Assembly: GCA_949361645.1 (NCBI GenBank)
Contig: OX442416.1
Coordinates: 21,284,500-21,348,499 of the forward strand
Length of the DNA: 64,000 nucleotides
From: Spongilla lacustris
Taxonomy: Eukaryota > Porifera > Demospongiae > Spongillida > Spongillidae
Direction of reading: 5' to 3'
Shown: one piece after another, positions 12,037 to 22,867 of the stretch
Position numbering within the stretch: position 1 is the stretch's first letter
Layout: each line of letters opens with the position of its first letter
Translations under genes and position numbers: made by a program
Notes under the pieces: model-generated
What the model was told of the DNA's origin: nothing
What the model saw: only the letters and a program-made list of their open reading frames with translations
Databases searched by the model: none

Positions 12037-12522
12037 TTAGGCATATTTGACATGGAACAGGTCTGTTGGTGCATGGATTGGCAACTGAACCTTTTTCCAC
12101 AGCTCTATATGACATCTTATAGGCAAATTGACAATTGGACTCCACCAGCAGAATGGTTTTTTTGCACCATTTACTAGATCCACCTTGCAGTTACCACAAT
12201 TCCTGTCAAAACACACATTGCCACAAAAACCACATGCTTCAGCATTCAGTGGTGTCATCCCATTAGCTGGAGCACAGTGGCCTCTCAGAATATGTGCTCC
12301 AACATGCAATCGCATAGCAGACAGCTTGATGTCCTTGTCACAACCTAGCACTTCGCACTTGACTAGAATATCTCTAGATGAGGTTGGTCTTAGCTCTAGA
12401 GCAATCTGCTCCTGTGGCGTTCCACTGCATAAGGGCCAGGGTTTGGCCACATCACCTCGATATGGAAAAGATGTTGGGTACCATATCAAAGTAGTGCGGG
12501 GGGTGGGGGGGGGGAGGCTCAA
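12037..12522 (-). CDS. Zinc-finger-like ORF fragment, unknown gene
   Basis: A 161-codon minus-strand frame holds CEVLGCDKDIKLSAMRLHVG, then ILRG and a cluster CGFCGNVC with more Cys and His downstream. This resembles the C2H2-like region of large uncharacterised repeat-associated proteins in invertebrates, but I cannot name the family. It is found only in this unit, between minisatellite A and the FYVE-GOLD 3' end. It probably represents part of a mobile or captured gene. No start or splice sites could be assigned. Confidence 0.35.
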   Translation of the reverse strand: MSLPPPTPRTTLIWYPTSFPYRGDVAKPWPLCSGTPQEQIALELRPTSSRDILVKCEVLGCDKDIKLSAMRLHVGAHILRGHCAPANGMTPLNAEACGFCGNVCFDRNCGNCKVDLVNGAKKPFCWWSPIVNLPIRCHIELWKKVQLPIHAPTDLFHVKYA

Positions 12523-12718
12523 TCTTTATAGCAATGTATGGCCACCTAACACCTTTAGTCAATAAGTCATAAGACAGATGTTACTAGAAGCAGGCAATAC
12601 AATATCATTGATTGTCCCAACACACAACAAACACTGCCATGTAAGTACACCATGTCATCTCAATACATATGAATTGAAATGAATTATCAATATAGTCACT
12701 ATATATGCCAAAAGGAAA

Positions 12719-12724
12719 TTTATT
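12719..12724 (-). terminator. Polyadenylation signal of FYVE-GOLD gene copy (unit 3)
   Basis: AATAAA on the minus strand lies about 55 nt after the stop codon of the last GOLD exon. The same signal occurs at 40311-40316 and 62715-62720. Confidence 0.7.
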
Positions 12725-12778
12725 GGGGACAACAAAAAACAAAAACAAGTGCAATAAGTTAATTTGCGGATAAATAGA

Positions 12779-12830
12779 TCAGACTGGCAGGGTCTGCCAT
12801 ATCTTGTACCGCAACTGTCTACCCGAATAT
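12779..12830 (-). pseudogene. FYCO1: FYVE-GOLD protein, last exon (unit 3)
   Basis: After the 56-nt intron 12831-12886 (GTAAGG...CCTTTCCAG on minus) the frame continues as YSGRQLRYKIWQTLPV and a stop at 12781-12779. This is the closing strand of a GOLD domain. The exon itself is intact, but the upstream exon is damaged, so the copy is counted as a pseudogene. Confidence 0.6.
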
Positions 12831-12886
12831 CTGGAAAGGATGGCACAAGAGGGATAATAACCATCCCCCCAGTCCCCAGCCCTTAC

Positions 12887-12967
12887 TTGGAATGGCAATG
12901 TACTTTTCCTTCTTCTGGACCACATAGTCACCAGTTAGGGTGGCTTTGTGGGAGGTAGCGGTAGGAC
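12887..12967 (-). pseudogene. FYCO1: FYVE-GOLD protein, penultimate GOLD exon with deletion (unit 3)
   Basis: Reads SHKATLTGDYVVQKKEKYIA; the intact versions in units 5 and 7 continue KYILNF and then NCHSK. Unit 3 has lost 26 bp of exon in two small deletions, one removing the NFDNC core strand and the other the LRRCT residues at the exon's start. The acceptor TCCTCCCCAG is at 12968. GOLD domains of this kind sit at the C-terminus of FYCO1, a RUN-coiled coil-FYVE-GOLD adaptor of autophagosome and endosome transport. Confidence 0.6.
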
Positions 12968-13223
12968 CTGGGGAGGAGACAGTTGAAGATGGGAAAACCC
13001 CATACACTCTCCTCCTCTCACACACACACTCGTAACACACCATGTACAAATAAGTAGCAATTAAATAAGTTTGTGTGTGCAACAATAAATATATTAAATC
13101 TTAAACAATAAATAGGGAGGTCTAACTAAAGAAGCAACATGCCATATATGGCCATGTGCAGGGGATCCTGCCCCTAATTAACTACCTTATTAAAGAGCAG
13201 CCAGAATAGAAAAGTGGGAAATG

Positions 13224-13866
13224 AATGTCAGGGAATAATTTACTTTTTAAAAATTGCATAGCAATTTTGCTCTGCAAAATCGAAATTGATTAGCAGCGTG
13301 GTTCAGTTGCATCGCAATTCATTCCCGCTCATTTGAACACAAAGCAGAGCTATCCCACGGACACGCCCGCGTGCATTTGGATAGCTTTTAGGCGAACGAG
13401 TCAAACGACTACTTCCCCCCCCCCCCCCCTGTCTATAAAAAACGAGGTCACCATCACATTAAAAAGTTTTAATATTTGTAGATTTTGTCCACCCGTATTG
13501 GCACTGTAGCGTACGCGTTCTGGCATATTCATGTGCAGTACGTACATGTACCACATACGTTTGCGCGTAAACGTACGTAATTATTTGTTAACTTGATAAT
13601 TCTATTCATATAAAATTCAACAACCCCATTAAGTGTCACGATCGCGATGTCACGTGAGTGTGGCTGATGACAGCTTTCTGATTGGAATTATTGTGTACCA
13701 TAAATGCACTCTCTTTGCGTAGCATTTGCACTGAGCAACACGTGCCTGCAAACGCGGATTAGATTGCATCGCAGTTTTCTGCGACCATGTTTGAAGTTGT
13801 TTTGCATCTTATAAAAACTGCTTCGCAAAATGCGATGTGAATCCGGTTAAATTATTCCCTGAATGT
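13224..13866. mobile_element. Non-autonomous DNA transposon, 5-bp target duplication
   Basis: The element is 13229-13861 (633 bp). Ends are CAGGGAATAATTTA and its inverse TAAATTATTCCCTG, flanked by AATGT on both sides (13224-13228, 13862-13866). It lies in the intron between GOLD exons. The interior holds a poly-C run near 13415 but no ORF. CAG...CTG ends with 5-bp duplications match the hAT5 group of hAT elements as I remember it; this assignment is tentative. Confidence 0.8.
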
Positions 13867-13954
13867 AGTTATCTCACACATACCTCACCACATGACATCA
13901 CCACTAATGTTTACCTCCTCCCCACTCCATCCTTCCCTCCTCCCCATCACTTAC

Positions 13955-14662
13955 CTCTTCCTGTCAGTCATCCCTGCAAAACGTGATGCCAAAGGCCAAA
14001 CCCTTTGGCTCGCTGCTGAACTCCCATCCTACCACAGTCCCAATGGTATCCACGGCGATGGTCACCTTGTGACTAGCCCCGCCCTCCAAAGCCACCTCCT
14101 TGAAGTCGGAAGAGGGTGGGGACAGCGATCGTCCCGAGGGAGTGGAGAGGTTTCTTTCTCTGTCGGCCGCCTCCAGAGAGGCTAGCTTGGAGGCCAGGGC
14201 ACTGATGTCCAGCCGGCCCTGGTTGCTGTCCAGCCCCAAGGGGAACATGCTCCCACTGTTCTGGGTCTCTATCACCACGTAGCTGCCATCTTTGGTGAGT
14301 CCATCGTAGTCCTCCAGACTGTAGGACACCACTCCTGCCCTCCCTGGTCTGGACCCCCCACCTCCAGAGGTGCTGTGCTCTGGAGATGGATCAGTTGGTC
14401 TCCTAGCAACCACATTTTTAGACCTCGTTGTCATGGATGCCTTGTCCGGCTTCCTGGGGGCAGCCCCTTCCCTCCTCCCCACTTCCTCCTCCGAGATGCC
14501 CTTGGGTACATCCCTGCCGTTCCTCCCGATAGGATGCACAGTGTAGGAGCTGGGGCCAGAGCTGAGCTGGTCTGGTATGAAGGAGTCGGAGGCCCTGGGG
14601 GGTGTGAACAGGCCCCCCGTGAGCCCCTCCCCCCTCTCCAAGAGGTGACCGTCAGAATTCTG
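13955..14662 (-). pseudogene. FYCO1: FYVE-GOLD protein, linker and first half of GOLD (unit 3)
   Basis: A Ser/Pro/Gly-rich linker (NSDGHL, LTGGLFTPPRASDSF) leads to YSLEDYDGLTKDGSYVVIET and then the GOLD strand VTIAVDTIGTVVGWEFSSEP followed by LAFGITF, ending at a GTAAGTG donor (13949-13954 on plus). The upstream part of this exon is truncated at about 14662, where related copies continue into QMLLSQNSDG and further up into the FYVE end. Sequence 14663-14781 is unrelated. Confidence 0.65.
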
Positions 14663-14781
14663 GGAGAGAAGTAGAATATGTACCATCTCTTTTAGTATTA
14701 TTAAACAAAAAACACACCCCACCCCCATTCTAAAGAAGTGCCCCTCCCCCACACTTAAGGAGCCCCGCCCCTATAACTTAC

Positions 14782-14855
14782 TTGCTTGAAGCCAACATGA
14801 CCTTCTTTGAGCAGCAGTTATGACAGAAGACCTTACCACATGACCTGCAGTCGTG
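14782..14855 (-). pseudogene. FYCO1: FYVE zinc-finger exon (unit 3)
   Basis: The 74-nt exon reads CRSCGKVFCHNCCSKKVMLA, the second half of a FYVE finger (C-x2-C then C-x2-C). It is bounded by an AG acceptor at 14856-14857 and a GTAAG donor. FYVE domains bind phosphatidylinositol 3-phosphate on endosomes. The exon carrying the N-terminal half of the FYVE finger is absent from the window, so this gene copy is a fragment. Confidence 0.65.
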
Positions 14856-14992
14856 CTACATGGGGAGGAGGAAGAGAATGGGGAGGAGGGAGAGGGAGAT
14901 GGGAAGAGAGAAGGCTTTATTAGAACTTTGCCCTAACACGGCACATGGTGTGTTGGCTGTTATCATCCCCTGCACATGACACCATCCCATCT

Positions 14993-15881
14993 CTGGGGAG
15001 GAGAGATGTTTGTCAGATGAGCAGCAAGAGGACCCTGCAGTAGAGGAAGGTGTGGAGTGTGTGTTTGCATCCTGTGGTGATGAAAGATAAACTGTTGTGT
15101 ACACACACCTGTACACCATCCCTCCCTCCCTCCCTCCTTCCCAGGTGTACATCCTTCTGTGACCTTGGTGAAGACTCCCATTGTCACATTGAGAGGCCAT
15201 AAAGGTGCCAGCAGCTGTCTCTCAAACAGCACTTATGGAGCTTCTGCACACACACACACATACACACACACACAAACACACACACACACACTCACACAGC
15301 ATCTGTGATGAGCTGTATTGGTTGCCCAATGCACAGCAGCTGGTCACAGCCTCCTGGGATAGCTCTGCACGTCTGTGGGACTCTGAGAAGGGACAGATGA
15401 CCCACTCCCTGGAGGGTAAGCTGAGACCACACCCACCGGTGTAGTGACCATCCCTCTTCCCCAGGCCATGACCAGGAGCTCACTCACGTCTGTGCACACC
15501 CCTCCGAGCAGCTACTGGTGACATCATAGCTGGATACCACCTTCAGGCTATGGGACTTCAGGACTCCGCCCATCCACTCAGTGAATGTGTTTCAAGGTCA
15601 CTCCAAGGCTGTCAATGCAGCTGTGTTCAGTCAGAAGGAAAATGTCATCAAAATAATTACAACTTCCCTCAGCCCCCCCCCCCCCCCCCCCCATATCATG
15701 ACCACTCATTTCAAGTTCATCATTTCTAATAGTAAAAACTGCTAACATTGATGTCATCCCCAGGATTGCTCTCTCCCAGTATGAGAATGGGGTATTTGCC
15801 CTGCCCCTGGACAATGGCCACATCAGACTGTACGATCTCGCTGGGAACAGGCTGGCCCAGTTACCAAGGAGAGACAGACAG
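14993..15881 (+). pseudogene. WDR37: WDR37 C-terminal exons, nonsense and deletions (unit 3)
   Basis: Plus-strand exons match WDR37 in order. The acidic linker (SDEQQEDPAVEEG, about 14993-15090) is followed by TPIVTLRGHK (15145-15204), LPNAQQLVTASWD (15300-15415), [10 protein letters not shown] to [17 protein letters not shown] (15465 to about 15643) and ALSQYENG to LPRRDRQ (15764-15881). The (CA)n tract at 15247-15298 lies in a short intron; splicing across it gives GHKAPVMSCDWL-type sequence, equal in length to vertebrate WDR37 from memory. A TCG-to-TAG change at 15537-15539 gives VTS-stop. The third WD exon is cut short after VI, and the GHRR exon is missing apart from its last bases near 15928-15963. 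Confidence 0.8.
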
Positions 15882-15963
15882 GTGTGTGTGTGTGTATATA
15901 CTTGATTGTATCTAGTGACGCCCCTCCGATCACTTTTGATGCTGCAACAAAGTTGTCATGACA

Positions 15964-16259
15964 ACAACCACTCTTGAGGCCATGAACAGTTTGCAGAATA
16001 GATTGTGTGATGTATGTAGAGTATAACAGCTGGACAGAAGGCATTGTTCATCACTTTAGCATGATATAGGAGCAATTATTACCATGGCCTGGTCTCTCAT
16101 TAGGTCTGGGGACCTGCAAAGCTTATAGAGGTGTGTGATGTCACTAGCTGGCTGCATACAGGTGCCCATATTTGGAATAACTCATTAAATTAACCCTTAT
16201 GGTTATGACATCATCACCATGACACAATAACAATGTTCACATATACATAACACAATACA
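15964..16259. other. Sequence between WDR37 end and TRIM copy 3
   Basis: Holds the TRIM 3' flank (TGATGTCACTAGCTGGCTGC), which recurs at the 3' side of each TRIM copy, including bases 1-133. No gene is seen. Confidence 0.5.
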
Positions 16260-18450
16260 TCATACAGCACCTAAATACTTCAGTACAGAACTAGCACCAT
16301 AGTCAGCAACATACACACTACCATCTCTGGGATCTAGTGCAATACCCTGGGGATTTACAAGATTCCCCACTTCATGGATCTTGTTTCCATGGTGATCAAA
16401 TATGGAGAGACATCTGCCACCAACACTGACTAAGGCGTTACCTTCATCATCCATGGCTATTCCCTTGGGACATGGAGCTCCTGGATCACCATATGTTCTG
16501 ACATAGACACCTTCCTTAGTGAAGACTTTGATAGAGGTACTGACGGCAGCATGAATATTTCCCTGAGGGTCTAAAGAAAGACCTCGTGGGTACATGAAAC
16601 TACTGTTGCCAGTACCTTTACCATCTATGGTCAATAACCAACCACCTTCTTCATCGAATATTTGTATCCTATGGTTACCATGGTCAGAAACAATCAGTCT
16701 GTTGTTTGAGTCAACAATGACTGCTACAGGATTATTAAACTCTCCCTGATCTGATCCCTTCTGACCAAACTTATGAATGAACTCTCCCCTTGATGTCAGC
16801 TTCTGTATACGATGGTTGAAACTGTCAGCAACATACAACACATCTCCCTTGATGGATATACCAAGAGGACATCTGAACTGACCATCACCACTTCCACAAC
16901 TACCTATGGTATTCTTCAGTTGACCTGTTTGATCAAACACATAAATGCAGTCATCCCCCCCGCTTCCTACATAGATGTCTCCATTGTCATGGATGGCAAC
17001 ACAATATGGACGACTGCACCTGATCACTTGTTGGGCATTACATAAGGTGAGGGAGTATGTAACATTAAGGTCATGAGGACTGTTCTGTACATGTTTGCCA
17101 TCCATTGTGATGACCAGCTGGTGAGGACCAACAGTCTGAGGGGTGAGGGTGATGGTGTAGGTACCATCCCTGTGGTCCTCCACCTCTCCATACACAACTG
17201 CTCCATTATGGGCCTTGGACCTCATCTCAGCCTCAACCTGTACACCACCATGTGGGTACCTCTCTCCATTCAACATCCTCGCCTTCAATTTCACCAAACA
17301 TTTTGTGTTCCTTCTGGTTTCAGATTGAATGGTAAATTCACTTTTACAAGGAACAGAAGATTGCTGATACACAAAACCAAACATTGACAGTTCCTTCATA
17401 AGAGCATCCAGTTGTACATCGGCAGTGATGGGACCATATTGGCTTGTCCAGGGGGTCATATTTTCAACCTCCATAATGGAAGCCATCAGTTCAGTGGGTA
17501 TACATCCTCCCATAGTTACCACCTCATGGTCAGTGTGGGTATGGAGGATGTGGGAGGTCACCTCAGAGTAGTGACTGATGTTCTGTTGGATCTTCTCAAG
17601 CTGCTCCTTCTGGAGGGTAAGGGATGTTGTCTGGGTCAGTGCAATGGATTCCATCTCCGACAGCAGTGCCTTCTTCCTTTCCACAAGTCTTTCAAGTAGC
17701 TGTTCAAAAGCCACATTGATGGCCAGTTCAGCTTCATGTTTAGAGGTCTCCACTAGTTTCATGGTCTTCTCATTAGCACCAATGGCACCAGCCAATGTGT
17801 CTTGCACATGTTGGAGTGTCCTTCTCATGTCACCTCGATGAGCCTCTGCAACAGTGGACACTTCACTCACACCATGGTCCTTGTGGGCTACTGTGGTGCA
17901 GTCTCTACACACCAGCAACTTACAGCTCTCACAATAAAAGTTCAGCTTATTGTCCTCATGGTTAGGCTGAGAGCAGTAATGGTCTCTTGGCTTCATAGTG
18001 GTCTGCAGTTGTTTGGCTCCCTCCTGGTCCAGTCCAACCATATTGTGTTTGGACAGTTTTGGATGACGTTTGTGGTGTTCATGGCAGAAGGTACACATGA
18101 ACCGATAACATGTACAACAGAACACCTCTGCAGGACCACTGTGTCCATCTATACATGGGTCACAACACACCTCACTGTTGCTGACAATCTTGGACATGTA
18201 CCCAGCTACCTCTACTTCAAATCCAAGATGGAGGTTCTGAGGGAGAACACTGGTCCCTCTCACTGGGATGCTGGTGCTTCGTTCACAGGTGGGACATTTG
18301 AACACTTGTTGGGAACCACTTTTCTCTATCTCATGGTGGAGACATTGCTGACAGAAGGAGTGCAAACATGGTAGAATTCTTTGGTCATTGTAGGGCTTGG
18401 AGCACACACCACAGACGATGATGTGTGAAATGGATTCCTCCATAAGCACA
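16260..18450 (-). CDS. TRIM-NHL copy 3, large exon, intact
   Basis: 729 codons from GTG at 18449, with an internal ATG two codons later. RING about 13-55 (C-x2-C, C-x-H, C-x2-C, C-x2-C all present), B-box 1 about 95-135, B-box 2 about 157-200, coiled coil about 210-300, filamin repeat about 385-470, six-bladed NHL about 485-729 ending in VLKYLGAV. This is the TRIM2/TRIM3/TRIM71 plan: a RING E3 ubiquitin ligase with a propeller that binds protein or RNA. The acceptor CCTCTTACAG ends at 18451. The spliced frame from the acidic exon 21042-21166 enters as S-V-L-M, so true translation probably starts there. No large intron interrupts the exon. Function in this organism is inferred. Confidence 0.92.
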
Positions 18451-19591
18451 CTGTAAGAGGTGCCTTATTAATGCCCACCAATGCATATTTAGATATTTTA
18501 TATTATACTACTAATTTCGGCTCTTATAAGCAAAATTCGTATTCCGGTATATATACAACTATTGTTGGTACCAAGTACTTTAATATTTTAATTTTTCATA
18601 AGAACGACTTTTAATGATTAAATACTTAAAGACAAAATTATTACTTTACATTAACAATAATAACATCTTGCAGTCATAGTCCATGCTGTTGCATTTATTT
18701 TTAAGCAGTGTGCAAGTTTTTAAGTTGTTAACTTAAATTGTAATAATGCAACTTGCACATGTGATTTGAAAATCAACACCCACATATTCAGGATTAGTTT
18801 AAAATAATTTTAATAGACGTCAAATAGTTCAAAATTTTATACCTCTAACTGATAGTAAGTTTTATATGGAAATGTATGCTTAGTTTTAATAATAATTTGA
18901 TTGAAAACTTTCCTTTCTCATCTCTACATTTAAAATATTATATGTTTACTATAAGGTAAATCAATACTTGGTTGCGCAGAGACTGGGACATTCCATTTAG
19001 AAACCACACCCACCGGCAGGAATGATTCAAGAATTATGCATGCAATTTTTTGTGCATTATTTTGACATTCTTATTTGTTTGCCCACTATCAACTCTGTAT
19101 GGGGCAAGCTGTTTTTTTTTCCCTTACAGAAACTTAGAAGGAAAACCACTCCTTTTTATAGACTCATTAGCATCTCCACCCCACAGCTTGCTATTGAATG
19201 TTCCTTTGGGGGTATTAAACTGATGCTTGAAACTTGCATAATTCCCATCTGCCACCATAGAATCATTCCATCAAGTTGATGTGGTGTAATATATTAAAGC
19301 ACCTAGTTCCCAGTCCTGTGGAAATTATCTATACCAGTAAGCACAACGGATGTGTTGGATAATGAATATCTGATATACATTTACATGCATTCTATCATTA
19401 GCTGCACATTTCAATGTGATTTGTACTGCATATGTTTTATTATTATTGTTACAAATGCACACATGTTGCTGATAGGGCCACTGAAGGCCAGGCGTGGGTC
19501 TGGGCCTGACTGCTTAGCCTGATAGGCCAATTAATTAATTATTCGTAACTGGATTGCCAGTTTGATTTGCACCCACTATATGTTATAGCAT
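18451..19591. other. Intron of TRIM copy 3, left part
   Basis: Conserved AT-rich spacer as in other units; no supportable gene. Confidence 0.5.
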
Positions 19592-20569
19592 AGATATTAG
19601 AGGTAAACCAACCCAATCAACATCAATAAACAGGTACACTCCTGGCAGTTCCAGTACCCAGGCCTTTTAATATAGAGTGAATCTAGTATGCAAAAGATCC
19701 AGTGGAAGCTTATATGTAGATAGCTAGCAGTATACTCTCTATTTTACACATACATGTAAATGACTTTCAACATGTAATCGACCACAATATTGACGACAAT
19801 TAACCTGTTCAAGCTTCATTTACCCATAGCCACTAGGTATATAGCTCAGGGTGTGCTATGATAATGAAGGAATTCCTTCGATACATTCTGCTGTGTACTT
19901 CACTGACTTAAATCACCTAAACTTCTGTTTATATTTGTCACACATTCTGCATTGAGATTAAGTATTCAGCAATCAGCACACATGATCCCAATAGTTGCGC
20001 ACTGGATTGTAAGACTTAACTTTATAAATTTTTATCTCCTCTAAAGTACGTATTGACGGCAAACCAACTATACGTTGGCATGTAATATTCATCTAGCTAT
20101 CTAGAAACCAAGTCTTGTAATTTTGACGACAAAGCTACAGTCGCTATGTCTGAGAGTTTCGTACCTGGTCATGAATCAAACGTTTACTAATTTCTGGTGA
20201 GTGTGACACATTCACAGCGCAAAAACTACATATAAAATACTGTGCTCTATCTGCCTATCCTAACGCCGCAAGGTTACGCCGCTTTGTTTGGGCATAGCGT
20301 CTGAGAGTTTGAAAATGGAGACGAAGTGAGCCAAGTCTAGTAACTCCCTTTAGGGAGGTACTAAAAAAAAAACTCTTAGCTCTTTGTAATCTGCAATTTA
20401 TGCTCTACCTATTCCTGCTCTCTGTTTGTGTCTCAAGTTAACTTTACGATCGACTTCTGGAGGGCGAGGCGTCAGACTTACCAATTAGCAACTGCCAGGA
20501 ATCCAGGATTGTCTCCATTGAAATGTATGGTGCACGTGCGCGGTTTCTAATCCCTTACCTCTAATATCT
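19592..20569. mobile_element. 978-bp non-autonomous inverted-repeat element
   Basis: The ends are AGATATTAGAGGTAA (19592-19606) and its inverse TTACCTCTAATATCT (20555-20569). Flanking bases rejoin the spacer that reads ATGTTGTAGTCTGGGTACCC without interruption at 31845-31862 and 47601-47620, so the insertion is unique to this unit. The target duplication cannot be fixed. No long ORF is present. Confidence 0.75.
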
Positions 20570-21041
20570 TGGGTACCCAACTATTGCAATGTCTTGTAGT
20601 GTAAGTAGGCCCCCTTCTGCCACCTTTTACACTAATGGCAGCTAAGGCTGTGGTGGCATGAACTTATTAACACTCTACTGACATATGCCTGCACTGGCAT
20701 GAACTGATTAGCACATTAACACCTTGCTGCTTGTATCATGATTCCAGATAAGCTATCTATGCAGAGTGGCCACACTTGAAACCAATTTGTTAACAAGACA
20801 TATTTTATTATAGGACATTGGGTATCAGTATGCAGATTCATGAGTATTGATCTCTCATAGGCAGATTGGTGCTATGCAGAATAAAGGTCACTCTCTAAGG
20901 TACTTTAATAATCACTGACATTACACAATGAACCATGCATATATACATGTAAGTGGCCTTACTGCATGGCTTGGTAACATATACCATGTCAGGGTTGCAT
21001 GCATTAACAACATGATTACCACTTATTAATGTTGTTCATAC
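20570..21041. other. Intron of TRIM copy 3, right part
   Basis: Conserved spacer leading to the acidic first exon; no gene seen. Confidence 0.5.
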
Positions 21042-21166
21042 CTTGTGGGATCTTCTGACCCCTCCTGTTTTGTCAGCTCCCAATGCTTCAGTTGATCATC
21101 ACCTTCCTCCTTTCCCTGCTCCATTGGTACAAGCTCCTTCTGCTCCATCATGTCACCACCAAACAT
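21042..21166 (-). CDS. Acidic first exon of TRIM copy 3
   Basis: Starts ATG at 21166 (MFGGDMMEQKELVPMEQ), 125 nt, ends in AG before the GTATGAAC donor. It matches the other first exons and keeps the 33-bp-shorter form. Splicing to the acceptor at 18451 is in frame with the intact copy 3 protein. The intron would be about 2.6 kb because of the inverted-repeat element. Confidence 0.7.
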
Positions 21167-22106
21167 AGCTTCTGTAAAATGGCCATGTGCAGGAGAGAGA
21201 CAGAACCAAAGGTTATGGTGACTGGAGGGTTAGAACGTGTTGAATGTTGGCCCTCCTACGTTGTTGCACTAAAATGCTCATTTGGTGTCAATCACGTGCA
21301 CCATATACTAGCTATCTCTGGCCAAACTCAAAACGCATAGGTACATCTGCGTACTAGCTGTACTTGAACGCACTTCAAATTCAAATATTTGCTATTTAAA
21401 TAACCAAGGCAGGTGGTAACTTTACAGGCTACACCTGGTGTGAGCAGGTAAAATGAGCGGCGATTGGAACACGAATATCAAACCCACAAATCAAACAGTA
21501 CTCAGCTACCTGTATACAGCTTCTACCCACCTCCTTCCATGATATTCAACGAGAAAATACAACGGCTTGTTCTGTAGACACGTTTTGAAAGGCTTTATAC
21601 TAATGACTTTTATCACGTGGCATTGGAGGAAATGAAAATCAAATAACGAACGGTTATTGATAGTAGGAGTATTGGAATTGGTTACATGTACATATGTAAG
21701 TATGTTACAAGATTAGCTGCATGTGCGTATATAATTATCCGATGCATGTAAGTTGCATTGATTCAACGTTGCAGCTCCTGAGCAGGCCAATAACGGACCA
21801 TCGCTTGTTACAAGGAACTCCCAATCTTTCAATTCTCTTTTCAAACCCCCCGTGAAGTCATTGCCATCACTGGATGCCTGCTCCTGCATACGTGTGATAG
21901 TGTAAGTTGTATTAATGGCATACCCAAGACATATTCGGACTCGTAACTGTATTTTGAAAGATGGATTCATGATTTTATGTGAGGGATGTTAGTGATAAGC
22001 CACGCCCCATTGACCACAGCTGCTTAGCCTATTACACTTGCTATTTGTTTGGCCAACATTTGTGGCCATACTTCAGAGTTTGATCACAAAAACTATTTTT
22101 AAAAAT
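21167..22106. promoter_or_regulatory. Upstream region of TRIM copy 3
   Basis: Same conserved block as 9948-11030, without the poly-C tract. It is a likely promoter region by position only. No gene seen. Confidence 0.3.
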
Positions 22107-22505
22107 ATCTGTTATGTCCTGGTACCACCATGTGTTATGTCCTGGTACCACTATGTGTTATATCCTGGTGCCACCATGTGTTATGTCCTGGTACCACTAT
22201 GTGTTATGTCCTGGTACCACCATGTGTTATGTCCTGGTACCACTATGTGTTATATCCTGGTACCACCATGTGTTATGTCCTGGTACCACTATGTGTTATG
22301 TCCTGGTACCACTATGTGTTATGTCCTGGTACCACTATGTGTTATGTCCTTGTACCACTATGTGTTATGTCCTGGTACCACTATGTGTTATGTCCTGGTA
22401 CCACTATGTGTTATGTCCTGGTACCACTATGTGTTATGTCCTGGTACCACTATGTGTTATGTCCTGGTACCACTGTGTGTTATGTCCTGGTACTACCGTG
22501 TGTAT
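22107..22505. repeat. Minisatellite A, about 17 copies
   Basis: Same 23-bp unit as 11031-11954, with variants TATATCC and CTTGTACC. Flanked on the left by ...GTTTGATCAC and on the right by ATTGGTCAGAAATAGCTAGG, as in other units. Confidence 0.95.
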
Positions 22506-22867
22506 TTCCATTGGTCAGAAATAGCTAGGCCTTTCTTTGTCACATACAAGCCAGTAAACCTGCAGGCAAGCTCACACAATTGCTCCATACAGAAGGTACT
22601 CTACATGCAATCACTTCTCTCCCCCACTGAACATTGGCTAGCCAGTCCTGGTACAAGTGCTACATTTAGGGCAGGTCCATGGGGCCACCTAAGGCACACA
22701 TGTCCCTGGTCAGTTCCAAGTGGCTTACCTCTAGTACCTGTATACGTAGCCCCGCCCATCAATGAGTCGATGCAAAACGCTTTTTATCAGCAGTAGATAT
22801 TATGTCACAGTCATGGCTGGTACTCTGATACATCCGATGCGGCAAACATGTCCTAGCTCTCCTGTCG
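22506..22867. other. Conserved block between minisatellites A and B
   Basis: Shared with 38586-38922 and 62276-62590. The plus strand keeps one frame open in all three copies (QSLLSPTEHWLASPGT, then CPWSVPSGLP), ending near CATCAGCAGTAG. It could be chance or an old coding remnant; no family recognised. Confidence 0.35.

Noticed and set aside
11054..12040. Long Cys/Tyr-rich proteins in three frames
   Set aside because: All three frames are open only because a 23-bp repeat lacks stops; codon use and frame are not selected.
19022..19279. Frame with AIECSFGGIKLMLETC as a DDE transposase piece in the conserved intron spacer
   Set aside because: The frame is not conserved between spacer copies and no diagnostic motif is present.
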